NCBI RefSeq assembly: GCF_024809975.1
Contig: NZ_JANUDY010000007.1
Location: forward strand, 186,001-250,000
DNA length: 64,000 nucleotides
Direction of reading: 5' to 3'
Source: Comamonas sp. BIGb0152
Lineage (GTDB): Bacteria; Pseudomonadota; Gammaproteobacteria; Burkholderiales; Burkholderiaceae_C
In this document: positions 18,689 to 25,942 of the stretch, in pieces
Numbering within the stretch: position 1 is the stretch's first letter
Layout of the letters: each line of letters begins with the position of its first letter
Notes under the pieces: model-generated
What the model saw: the letters and a program-made list of their open reading frames with translations, nothing else
Told to the model about the DNA's origin: nothing
Database searches by the model: none
Program-made: the position numbers and the translations under genes

Positions 18689-19471
18689 TCAGGACAGGCT
18701 GGAGGTGCCAATCAGCCCTTCGAGCGAGCGCACCAGGGTCACCAGGCGCGGGCCGATGTCGGTCTCCAGCTCGCGGCTCTTGGGGTTGTAGGTGGGGACG
18801 GAGGCGCCCAACACCCAGCGCTCGCCATCAATGGGCTGCGACAGCGGCACGGCGATGGACAGAATCTCGCGGTGCAGATCGCCATGGCTGCGGCAAAAGC
18901 CGTGCAAGGCCAGGTCCTGGCGCGCATCGTCGAGGCGCTCGCGCAGCAGCGCGGCACGCTCGGGCGCCCTGCTATCGAGCTCGTCCAGGTAGGCCTGGCG
19001 CGCGGCCTCGCTCTGGCCCAGCAGGTAGGCGCGGCCGGTGGCGGTACGCACCAAAGATACCGCCACCCCGATCTCGGGCGTGAATACCTTGTTGTCCATG
19101 CCATTGGCCAGCTCGGCCAGCACCAGACGCCGGCCTTCACCCACGGCCAGTTGGATCTGGCCACCCATGTAGTTGGCCAGTTCCTGCATCTGCGGGCGGG
19201 CAAACTGCCGCACCGTCATGCGCGAGAGCAGGGGCGATGCGAGGTTGAGTACCCCTATGCCGAGCACATACTTGGACAGGCGCTCGGAATAGCGCAGCAG
19301 GCCCAGCTCGCACAAGGTCTCGGTCAGGCGGAACAAGGTGGGCTTGGGCAAACCCGTCAGGTCCATCAGTTCTTTGCCACTGAGTTCTTGCTGCTTGTTG
19401 TTAAAGCACTGCAAAATACTGACGCCGCGCACCAGCGCGCTGACCAGTTTTCCATCCGCTTCAGAATTCAT
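18689..19471 (-). CDS. IclR-family transcriptional regulator
   Basis: A 260-residue regulator. An N-terminal winged helix-turn-helix (about 9-65; ALVRGVSILQCF, SGKELMDLTGLPKPTLFRLT) is followed by an IclR effector domain with the C-terminal CRSHGDLHREILSIAVPL segment. IclR proteins respond to small organic acids and control catabolic operons. Located at the end of the acyl-CoA island and in line with the racemase-like gene, it is the obvious candidate regulator of the island. A palindrome precedes its start and a related sequence lies between the divergent ligase and thiolase operons. Confidence 0.9.
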   Translation of the reverse strand: MNSEADGKLVSALVRGVSILQCFNNKQQELSGKELMDLTGLPKPTLFRLTETLCELGLLRYSERLSKYVLGIGVLNLASPLLSRMTVRQFARPQMQELANYMGGQIQLAVGEGRRLVLAELANGMDNKVFTPEIGVAVSLVRTATGRAYLLGQSEAARQAYLDELDSRAPERAALLRERLDDARQDLALHGFCRSHGDLHREILSIAVPLSQPIDGERWVLGASVPTYNPKSRELETDIGPRLVTLVRSLEGLIGTSSLS

Positions 19472-19496
19472 ATTTCAGTATATAAGTTACTTATTA

Positions 19497-19512
19497 CGAG
19501 ACTAATGTCTCG
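19497..19512. promoter_or_regulatory. Palindrome upstream of iclR, candidate autoregulatory operator
   Basis: CGAGAC-TAAT-GTCTCG is a perfect 6-4-6 inverted repeat, 26 bases before the iclR start. A GATTTATGAAATTC stretch follows. The GTCTCGA and GAAATTC words recur in the 9738-9752 palindrome, which fits binding of one regulator at both sites. Confidence 0.5.
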
Positions 19513-19616
19513 ATTTATGAAATTCTAATCGGGATTGATCCAATATTTGCAGCACGCGCACCAGCTTGCTGCCCTAAGCCGCCCAATGGCGGCAATCTGC
19601 AACACTCCCGCCTGCC

Positions 19617-20015
19617 ATGAGCCTGAACCAACACGGTCTGCCTACCCGCGTTCCCGCGATTGCCGCCATCGGCCAGCTGCTGGCGGACAAGCAATTGCCC
19701 GCCGCCGAGCGCCAACAAGCGCTAGATTTGCTGGTGCAAGACCATGCCGATCTGGACGACGTTGAGATACAGGCCGCCCTCTGGGCCATTGCCCAGATGG
19801 GGCGCGATGCAGCGGCATGCACGGCACTGCTGGCCTGCGCCGACACCTGGCTGAACAGCGCCGAGCTGGCCGCCTCGTTTTTAGATTGCTATGCGCAGGT
19901 GGCAGGCCACCACATCCTGCCCGGCGCCAAGCCGGCCTTTGCCCAGCTGCAGCAGCTGGCGCAGCACGACGCTGACCTGGCCGCGCGCCTGCCCAGCTTT
20001 ACGAAAGCGCCCTGA
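19617..20015 (+). CDS. Hypothetical protein upstream of ynfA
   Basis: A 132-residue, Ala/Leu-rich, predicted all-helical soluble protein ([30 protein letters not shown] and similar helices). No known domain was recognised; the spacing of short helices hints at a HEAT/ARM-like fold. Its TGA overlaps the ATG of ynfA (TGATG), so the two are translationally coupled. Codon use is like that of the surrounding genes. Its function is unknown. Confidence 0.65.
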   Translation: MSLNQHGLPTRVPAIAAIGQLLADKQLPAAERQQALDLLVQDHADLDDVEIQAALWAIAQMGRDAAACTALLACADTWLNSAELAASFLDCYAQVAGHHILPGAKPAFAQLQQLAQHDADLAARLPSFTKAP

Positions 20016-20347
20016 TGTCCCTGTTGACGACCACCGCCTTGTTTGTGCTGACGGCGATTGCCGAGATCGTTGGCTGCTACCTGCCTTATCTCTGGCTCAA
20101 GGACAAGGCACCGGCCTGGGTGCTGCTGCCAGCGGTGCTGGCGCTGCTGGCCTTTGTCTGGCTGCTGAGCCTGCACCCGACCGCCACAGGCCGGGTGTAT
20201 GCCGCATACGGTGGCGTCTATGTGACGACGGCGATTGCCTGGCTGTGGCTGGTCGATGGCATCCGCCCCAGCAGCTGGGACATGGCCGGCGTGGCGCTGT
20301 GCCTGGCCGGCATGGCGGTAATCATGCTGGGCGCGGCGCAGCGCTGA
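20015..20347 (+). CDS. ynfA: YnfA-family (UPF0060) membrane protein
   Basis: A 110-residue inner-membrane protein with four hydrophobic helices that matches UPF0060/YnfA. Conserved blocks include [26 protein letters not shown] and [10 protein letters not shown]. The family is distantly related to small multidrug resistance (SMR) transporters and has been proposed to export toxic cations, but its physiological substrate is unsettled. It is coupled to the preceding hypothetical gene. A true SMR gene (Gdx/SugE) lies 1.2 kb away on the other strand; the two show no obvious joint regulation. Confidence 0.93.
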   Translation: MSLLTTTALFVLTAIAEIVGCYLPYLWLKDKAPAWVLLPAVLALLAFVWLLSLHPTATGRVYAAYGGVYVTTAIAWLWLVDGIRPSSWDMAGVALCLAGMAVIMLGAAQR

Positions 20348-20370
20348 GCGCGCGCACCCAGATTGAACAC

Positions 20371-21501
20371 TTAGGCTTTATTGACCGCGCGGCGCGCCTG
20401 CACGGCCTGCGCCAATTGCGCCAGCACCGGCACGGTCTGCGCCATGCTGATGCAGGCATCGGTGAGCGATACGCCATAGGCCAGCGGCTGGCCTTCGACG
20501 ATGTCCTGGCGGCCTTCGTGGATGTGGCTCTCGATCATCACGCCGGTGATGCGGTGGTCGCCAGCGGCCAGTTGCTGGGCCACATCGGCGGCCACATCGA
20601 TCTGGCGGCGGTGCTGCTTGCTGCTGTTGGCATGCGACAGGTCGATCATCACCTGCTCGCGCAGGCCGCCCTTGGCCAGCACCTCGCAGGCGGCCTGCAC
20701 ATCGGCGGCGCTGTAGTTGGGCTGCTTGCCGCCGCGCAGAATGATGTGGCAGTCCTGGTTGCCCCGGGTTTCGAAAATGGCGCTCTGGCCCATCTTGGTG
20801 ATGCCCATGAAGGCATGCTCGGACTGCGCAGCCAAGATGGCATCGCTCGCCACCTTGACGCCGCCATCGGTGCCGTTCTTGAAGCCCACCGGGCAGGACA
20901 GGCCACTGGCCAGCTGGCGGTGGCTCTGGCTCTCGGTCGTGCGCGCACCAATGGCGCCCCAGCTGACCAGGTCGCTGATGAATTGGGGCGACAGCAGGTC
21001 CAGAAACTCGGTGCCGGCCGGCAGGCCCAGCGCCAGAATATCGAGCAGCAGGCGGCGCGCCAGCTCCAGCCCTTCGTTGACGGCAAAACTGCCATCGAGG
21101 TGCGGGTCGTTGATGTAGCCCTTCCAGCCCACTGTCGTGCGCGGCTTCTCGAAATAGACGCGCATGACCACCAGCAAATCGTCTTGAAAGGCCTCGGCCT
21201 GCACCTTGAGCTGGCGGGCATAGTCCATCGCCAGGTCGTGGTCGTGGATGGAACATGGGCCCACCACCACCACCAGGCGGTCGTCCTGGCCGTGCAGGAT
21301 TTTGGAGATCGCTGCGCGGCTCGATTCCACCAGTTGGTAGGCCTCGTCGGTGATCGGCAGCCACTCCTCGAGCAAGGCGGGCGTGATCAGCGGCCGCACC
21401 ACCTTGATGCGCGTGTCATCGATGCGGGTCTTGTCAAAGGTGGAAAGCCGGGACGGGGACTTGCGGGCCACGGTGCCTGCAGCGGTAGAGGAATCGGTCA
21501 T
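20371..21501 (-). CDS. aroG: 3-deoxy-7-phosphoheptulonate synthase (DAHP synthase, class I alpha)
   Basis: A 376-residue cytoplasmic enzyme. It condenses phosphoenolpyruvate with erythrose 4-phosphate in the first step of the shikimate pathway. Typical AroG/F/H motifs are seen: VVGPCSIHD with the metal-binding Cys, the YFEKPRTTVGWKG substrate loop, GARTTESQSHR, PVGFKNGTDG, and the metal-binding SHANSSK and EGQPLAYGVSLTDACI blocks. The N-terminal extension (TRIDDTRIKVVRPL) is where aromatic amino acids bind in this class, so feedback control is expected. Which amino acid inhibits it cannot be read from sequence. It stands alone, next to the sugE gene. Confidence 0.95.
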   Translation of the reverse strand: MTDSSTAAGTVARKSPSRLSTFDKTRIDDTRIKVVRPLITPALLEEWLPITDEAYQLVESSRAAISKILHGQDDRLVVVVGPCSIHDHDLAMDYARQLKVQAEAFQDDLLVVMRVYFEKPRTTVGWKGYINDPHLDGSFAVNEGLELARRLLLDILALGLPAGTEFLDLLSPQFISDLVSWGAIGARTTESQSHRQLASGLSCPVGFKNGTDGGVKVASDAILAAQSEHAFMGITKMGQSAIFETRGNQDCHIILRGGKQPNYSAADVQAACEVLAKGGLREQVMIDLSHANSSKQHRRQIDVAADVAQQLAAGDHRITGVMIESHIHEGRQDIVEGQPLAYGVSLTDACISMAQTVPVLAQLAQAVQARRAVNKA

Positions 21502-21557
21502 CCCGCTATTGTCGCAGGGCCTGCAAACACGTTCACAGGCCTAAGGCATCGGCAGGA

Positions 21558-21875
21558 TTACGACGACGACAGCTTCATCAGCACCAGGCCGCTGACGATG
21601 AGCAAGGCCGCTACCACGCGCATCGGCGTCAGCGCCTCTCCCAGCACGGTGATGCCCACGATGAACGCGCCCACGGCGCCAATGCCCGTCCAGATGGTGT
21701 ACGCCGTGCCAAGCGGCAGGCTGCGCATGGCGACCGACAACAGGCCAAAGCTGGCAATCATCGCCACGAGGGTGATCGCGCTGTATTTGATATTGGTGAA
21801 ACCATGGGACTGCTTCATCGTAAACGCCCACACCACCTCCAGCACACCAGCAACCAGCAAATAAACCCAGGCCAT
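21558..21875 (-). CDS. sugE: Gdx/SugE guanidinium exporter (SMR family)
   Basis: A 105-residue, four-helix SMR protein. It has the essential Glu of helix 1 (VLEVVWAFTMKQSHGF) and the Gdx signature GTAYTIWTGIGAVGAF. Proteins of this subtype exchange guanidinium for protons, unlike EmrE-type drug exporters. I set the start at 21875 (MAWVYL), preceded by an AAGGAGT Shine-Dalgarno at 21882-21888. The leader contains a guanidine-II riboswitch, which independently supports the substrate: guanidinium would release translation of its own exporter. The region upstream in the same frame is leader, not coding. Confidence 0.95.
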   Translation of the reverse strand: MAWVYLLVAGVLEVVWAFTMKQSHGFTNIKYSAITLVAMIASFGLLSVAMRSLPLGTAYTIWTGIGAVGAFIVGITVLGEALTPMRVVAALLIVSGLVLMKLSSS

Positions 21876-21909
21876 ATCGAACTCCTTGAACAAACGGAAT
21901 ATTGGAATG

Positions 21910-21970
21910 GCCAGGCCGTCCTGGCGGTGGTGCGCGCCGCTGCTGCAGCGCCATGCAGGGCCGTCCCTGC
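21910..21970 (-). ncRNA. Guanidine-II (mini-ykkC) riboswitch
   Basis: On the minus strand, two hairpins each expose the diagnostic ACGG tetraloop. The first is GCAGGG-ACGG-CCCTGC (21955-21970) and the second GCCAGG-ACGG-CCTGGC (21910-21925); both stems are perfect 6-bp helices. The 29-base linker contains its own small hairpin. The second hairpin ends 21 bases before the Shine-Dalgarno of sugE. This is the class architecture known to bind guanidinium and control sugE-type genes. Confidence 0.92.
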
Positions 21971-22092
21971 GCAATGGGTCCCATGATAGCGGCGGGCCCT
22001 GCCAAAGGCCAAGCCGCCCGGCGATCGCCGGGTTTGCCGTGGGTGGTTAGCGTGCCACAGTCGGCAAGCGCAGCAAAAGCAGTATGGCGCAG

Positions 22093-22587
22093 CTAGGCCA
22101 GCGCTTCGGCGTCTTGCGGCTCCAGCTGCAACAGGTTGCCCACGGTGGCGCCGTAGTAGGTCGCCACACGTTTGCGCTGCTTGAGCACCGCCTTGTCCTT
22201 GCTCACCAGCAAGGCCTGGTGCTGGCTGGCCAGATCCAGAAAATGCTGGTCATCCGGGTCGGTGCAGCTAAAGCGGATCTTGGGGGCGGTAGCGACATAC
22301 TGCACGGCGGCATCAAAGGCGGCCATCACGCCCTCGGCGGTCTTGCCGTAGTAGCTCACCCGGGGGGCGATCTGGCTGTAATGCAGCACCCGCTCCAACT
22401 CGATGCGCTGGGCCTCATCGGCAATCCAGCGCAGCGCCCCCTGGGCCACCAGCGTGCGGATCGGTGGGATATGCGGATCGTCAAAGATCAGCATATCGAG
22501 CACCACATTGGTGTCCAGCACCACCGGCCGGGGCAGCGGTCCGGCATAGCCTTCATTGCAGGAAGGCCACTTGAGAACGACCTTCAC
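22093..22587 (-). CDS. PIN-domain protein (putative toxin-antitoxin toxin family)
   Basis: A 164-residue PIN-fold putative ribonuclease. Acidic residues expected to bind metal are D25 and D31 (VVLDTNVVLD), a central Glu region (RIELERVL) and the CTDPDDQHFLDLA motif. The last is typical of the TIGR00305-like PIN family annotated as toxin components. No antitoxin gene is adjacent. Instead it starts with GTG overlapping the rlmL stop by four bases, so it is translationally coupled to an rRNA methyltransferase. A housekeeping RNA role is as likely as a toxin role. Confidence 0.82.
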   Translation of the reverse strand: MKVVLKWPSCNEGYAGPLPRPVVLDTNVVLDMLIFDDPHIPPIRTLVAQGALRWIADEAQRIELERVLHYSQIAPRVSYYGKTAEGVMAAFDAAVQYVATAPKIRFSCTDPDDQHFLDLASQHQALLVSKDKAVLKQRKRVATYYGATVGNLLQLEPQDAEALA

Positions 22588-23861
22588 GCAGCGCTGCCGG
22601 GCCCGGCCTCGCCATGGCGCGGCTTGTGCGCGCCCTTGCTCATGTCAAAGCGGAACAAGCGGCATTCGATCGGGCCGTTCCACATGGGGGTGCGGCGCGA
22701 TTCTTTCAGGCGCATCTTGCCGGGCAGCTTCAGATCAGGGGTCAGCAGCCAGGCGCTCCAGCCGCTGTAGTGCTTTTTCCAGTGGCTGGCCAGCTGGTTG
22801 AAGAACTCGCCCCCATCTTCGGTCTGCGCCGTCTCGCGCCCTGCGCGCTCGACCTGGCCCATGCGCTCGGCCGCATTGCGCCCGGCCGTGCCGGCCGCGG
22901 CAATACGCTCGCCATAAGGCGGGTTGAGCAGCATCATGCCGGGCTGCTCGCTGGGCGGCATGCGCTGCAGCGCATCGCCACCGCGCAGCTCGATGGTCTC
23001 GGCCACACCAGCGCGCTCGGCATTGCGCTGGGCAAAGTCGACCATGCGGAAGGAAATATCCGAGCCATAGATGCCCACCGGGCTTTGGGGCAGGATCTGG
23101 CGCTCGGCCTCGTCCAGCATCGCTTCCCAGACATGGCGCTGGAAGGGCACCAGCTTTTCAAACGCAAAGCGGCGCAGGATGCCGGCCGGAATCTTGCGCG
23201 CAATCTGGGCCGCCTCGATCAGCACCGTGCCGCTGCCGCAGCAGGGGTCGTAGAGCGGCTGCGGGTCGTCGCCATGCGGATCCCAGCCGCTGGCGGCAAT
23301 CATCGCTGCGGCCAGGGTTTCCTTGAGCGGCGCATCGCCCTTGTCCTCGCGCCAGCCACGCTTGAACAGCGCCTCGCCCGAGGTATCGATATAGATGGTG
23401 GCGCCATCGGTGGTCAGGTGCAGGTGCACGCGCACATCGGGGTGGTGCGTCTCGACACTGGGGCGCACGCCATGGCGCCCCTCGCGAAAGCGGTCGGCGA
23501 TGGCATCCTTGACGCGCAGCGCCGCAAAGTTCAGGCTGGTCAGCGGGCTGTGCTGCGAGGTGACCTCGATCTTGAAGGTCTCCTTGGGCGAGAACCAGAT
23601 CTCCCAGGCCACCTCGCTGGCGGCCCGGTAGAGGTCGTTCTCGTTGCGGTACAGGCTGTGCGACAGCTCGATCAGCACGCGCTGGGCCAGCCGGCTGTGC
23701 AGGTTCAGCAGCAGCGCATCGCGCCACATGCCGCGCAGCATGACGCCGCCGCGCGCCACCAGCAGGTCTTGGCCGCTGGCGCCGGTGATGGCATGGACTT
23801 CGTCCGCCAAAAGGCCCTCGACGCCGGCGGCGCAGGGCAAAAACAAATGCAGTTGGTTCAT
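22584..23861 (-). CDS. rlmL: THUMP-domain 23S rRNA (guanine-N2) methyltransferase, RlmL-type
   Basis: A 425-residue RNA methyltransferase. The N-terminal ferredoxin-like/THUMP region (about 1-160) precedes a Rossmann domain with YDPCCGSGTVLIEAA (SAM binding) and the NPPYGERI catalytic motif. It resembles the N-terminal half of E. coli RlmKL, which methylates G2445; the RlmK half is absent, as usual outside gammaproteobacteria. The C-terminal PGKMRLKESRRTPMWNGPIECRLFRF segment is family-typical. I use the ATG at 23861 (MNQLHLFLPCAAG); the longer open frame upstream is not conserved-looking. Its 3' end is coupled to a PIN-domain gene. Confidence 0.88.
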   Translation of the reverse strand: MNQLHLFLPCAAGVEGLLADEVHAITGASGQDLLVARGGVMLRGMWRDALLLNLHSRLAQRVLIELSHSLYRNENDLYRAASEVAWEIWFSPKETFKIEVTSQHSPLTSLNFAALRVKDAIADRFREGRHGVRPSVETHHPDVRVHLHLTTDGATIYIDTSGEALFKRGWREDKGDAPLKETLAAAMIAASGWDPHGDDPQPLYDPCCGSGTVLIEAAQIARKIPAGILRRFAFEKLVPFQRHVWEAMLDEAERQILPQSPVGIYGSDISFRMVDFAQRNAERAGVAETIELRGGDALQRMPPSEQPGMMLLNPPYGERIAAAGTAGRNAAERMGQVERAGRETAQTEDGGEFFNQLASHWKKHYSGWSAWLLTPDLKLPGKMRLKESRRTPMWNGPIECRLFRFDMSKGAHKPRHGEAGPGSAA

Positions 23862-24054
23862 AAGCAGGGGGGCAAGCATACGCGCTTGCCCCATTGTCTG
23901 CGCAAGCGCATGGGAATGTGGACTGTGCCAGTCCGCATTCTGCGGCCCGGCTCCCATAGCGCAGCCGTAACGGGTTGCTGGCTGCTATAGTCTGGCCCCA
24001 GAGCGGGCCGCAGCCCTCGGTGCAGCCGCCCTTCCCCTCCATACCTCAGAGAGA

Positions 24055-24813
24055 ATGCGGATGCCCTTCCTTGGAGCCGGCGTACACGTCGTCATTGCGC
24101 TGTTTTTTGCGGTCCATGCGGTGCGCAGCGGCCAGAACAACTACTGGCTGTTTGTGCTGCTGGCCTTTCCCTTTCTGGGCAGCGTGGTGTATTTCTTCGC
24201 CATCTACCTGCCTAACTCGCGCCTGCAGCGCCATGCCCGCAGCCTGGCGAGCAACGCCGTCAAGGCGCTGGACCCCACCCGCGAGGTGCGCGAAGCCCAG
24301 GCCGCCTACGACTACAGTCCCACCGCACAAAACGAGATCCGCCTGGCCCAGGCTTTGCTGGCCAATGGCCAGGCCGAGCAGGCCTTCCATCACTTCCAGG
24401 CCAGCATGAAAGGTCCGTTTGCCAATGACCTGGAAATCCGCTGGGGCGCGGCACAGGCCGCCTACCAGGCCGGCCAGCCGCAGCAGGCGCTGCAGCAGCT
24501 GCGCGTGATTGCCCAGGCCGATGTGCAATTTCGGGCCGAGGCCGTGGGCCTGCTGGTGGCCAAAGCCTATGCCCAGCTGGGCGACCAGGAGATGGCCCGC
24601 AAGAGCTTTGACTTTGCGCGCCAACACTCGGGCAGCTTCGATGTGATGGCCGAGTACGCGATATGGGCCGCAGGCCAGGGTGACTGGCAGACGGCCAATG
24701 GCCTGCAAGCGGAGCTGAACAAGGCGATGACCCACTGGAGCAGCCAGCAGCGCCAGCTCAACCGTGAGATGCTGCAGCGCCTCAAGACCGCTTTCGCCGC
24801 CCAGCCCAAGTAA
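24055..24813 (+). CDS. Membrane-anchored TPR-like protein
   Basis: A 252-residue protein. Two N-terminal hydrophobic helices (ALFFAVHAVRSG, YWLFVLLAFPFLGSVVYFF) anchor it. The cytoplasmic C-terminal two-thirds is a helical tetratricopeptide-like array (RLAQALLANGQAEQAFHHFQ, WGAAQAAYQAGQPQQALQQL, GLLVAKAYAQLGDQEMARKSF). Such proteins act as scaffolds; the partner is unknown. The start could be either of two ATGs six bases apart. A 9-bp inverted repeat follows the gene and lpxO lies 131 bp downstream on the same strand, but a functional tie is not evident. Confidence 0.72.
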   Translation: MRMPFLGAGVHVVIALFFAVHAVRSGQNNYWLFVLLAFPFLGSVVYFFAIYLPNSRLQRHARSLASNAVKALDPTREVREAQAAYDYSPTAQNEIRLAQALLANGQAEQAFHHFQASMKGPFANDLEIRWGAAQAAYQAGQPQQALQQLRVIAQADVQFRAEAVGLLVAKAYAQLGDQEMARKSFDFARQHSGSFDVMAEYAIWAAGQGDWQTANGLQAELNKAMTHWSSQQRQLNREMLQRLKTAFAAQPK

Positions 24814-24840
24814 GCGCGCTGTCCTAGGACGGCTGCAATA

Positions 24841-24859
24841 GGCCTGCTGCCAGCAGGCC
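24841..24859. other. Perfect GC-rich inverted repeat after the TPR gene
   Basis: GGCCTGCTG-C-CAGCAGGCC is a perfect 9-1-9 palindrome between the TPR-like gene and lpxO. No T-run follows, so it is not a canonical Rho-independent terminator. It could be a processing or RNA-stabilising hairpin. Confidence 0.5.
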
Positions 24860-24944
24860 ATCCCACACCCGCGCAGCCCTTGCCACACGCCGGTTTGCGC
24901 TTGCGCAGAACCGATGCACAGCACAGTCGCTAAAATCGCTGTCT

Positions 24945-25868
24945 ATGGCAAAAATCATCGTTCTGGCCCTGGTGCTGCTTTTCTTGGGTTGCGGCCTCTA
25001 CATGCACCTGCGTGGCAAGGTGCGGCACAAGCTGCTGCGCCAGCTGTTTGACCACTCCACCTTCACGGCGCCGTTCAATGTGTTCATGCTGATGTTCAGC
25101 AAGGTTCCGCGCACGCCCTATCTGCCGACCAGCACCTTCCCCGATCTGGCACCTTTGCAGGCCCACTGGCGCGAGATCCGCGAAGAGGCCATCGGCCTGC
25201 AGCAAGCCATGCAGATCAAGGCAGCGGCCAACAACGACGATGCGGGCTTTAACTCTTTCTTCAAGACCGGCTGGAAGCGCTTTTACCTCAAGTGGTACGG
25301 CCAGGCCCACCCCTCGGCGATGGAGCTGTGCCCCAAGACCAGTGCGCTGGTGCAGTCCATCCCCGGCATCAAGGCCGCCATGTTTGCCGAGCTGCCGCCC
25401 GGCGCCAAGCTCAACCTGCACCGCGACCCGTATGCGGGCTCGCTGCGCTACCACCTGGCGGTGCTGGCGCCCGATGATGACCGCTGCATGATCGAGGTCG
25501 ATGGCACTGCCTACAGCTGGCGCGAGGGCGAAGGCGTGATCTTTGACGAGACCTATATGCACTGGGCCGAGAACCGGTCTGAGGGCAACCGCATCGTGCT
25601 GTTCTGCGATGTGGAGCGCCCGATGACCAATGGCTTTGCGCGGTGGCTCAACCGCTGGCTGGGCACGCATGTGGTGGCCGCTGCCAGCTCCCCCAACAAC
25701 GAAGGTGATCCACGCGGCTTTATCAGCCGCATCTTCAAGATCTCGTTCTACATGGGCCAGTACCGCCGCCGCTTCAAGGCCTGGAACAAGACGGCCTACA
25801 AGTTCACCAAGTTCGGCCTGATGCTGGCCGCTCTGGCCTTGTTCATCTGGTGGCTGTGGCCGCAGTAA
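24945..25868 (+). CDS. lpxO: Aspartyl/asparaginyl beta-hydroxylase-family dioxygenase, LpxO-like lipid A hydroxylase
   Basis: A 307-residue protein with hydrophobic segments at both termini (about 3-20 and 288-305) and a central Fe(II)/2-oxoglutarate dioxygenase domain. The metal ligands are H159 and D161 in LNLHRDPYAG and H206 in TYMHWAEN, with R216 positioned to bind 2-oxoglutarate. LpxO hydroxylates the 2-position of a secondary acyl chain on lipid A at the inner membrane. The Asp in HRD and the terminal anchors support LpxO over a soluble Asp hydroxylase. It converges on rpoN across a terminator. Confidence 0.85.
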   Translation: MAKIIVLALVLLFLGCGLYMHLRGKVRHKLLRQLFDHSTFTAPFNVFMLMFSKVPRTPYLPTSTFPDLAPLQAHWREIREEAIGLQQAMQIKAAANNDDAGFNSFFKTGWKRFYLKWYGQAHPSAMELCPKTSALVQSIPGIKAAMFAELPPGAKLNLHRDPYAGSLRYHLAVLAPDDDRCMIEVDGTAYSWREGEGVIFDETYMHWAENRSEGNRIVLFCDVERPMTNGFARWLNRWLGTHVVAAASSPNNEGDPRGFISRIFKISFYMGQYRRRFKAWNKTAYKFTKFGLMLAALALFIWWLWPQ

Positions 25869-25889
25869 ACCGGCACCCTCCACCAGCAG

Positions 25890-25920
25890 AAAACCGCAGT
25901 GCCCAGGCAGCTGCGGTTTT
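25890..25920. terminator. Bidirectional terminator between lpxO and rpoN
   Basis: A 10-bp perfect stem (AAAACCGCAG / CTGCGGTTTT) with an 11-base loop, followed by TT on the plus side and preceded by A-rich sequence. It serves both the lpxO and rpoN transcripts. Confidence 0.85.
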
Positions 25921-25942
25921 TTGATGGCGGCTGTGGCTTGGG

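Noticed and set aside
22093..22587. Complete toxin-antitoxin module
   Set aside because: Only the PIN-domain gene is present. Neighbours are a methyltransferase and a guanidinium exporter, and no small antitoxin-like gene is adjacent.
24841..24859. Rho-independent terminator after the TPR-like gene
   Set aside because: The inverted repeat is perfect but no T-run follows on either strand, so it is recorded only as a hairpin.
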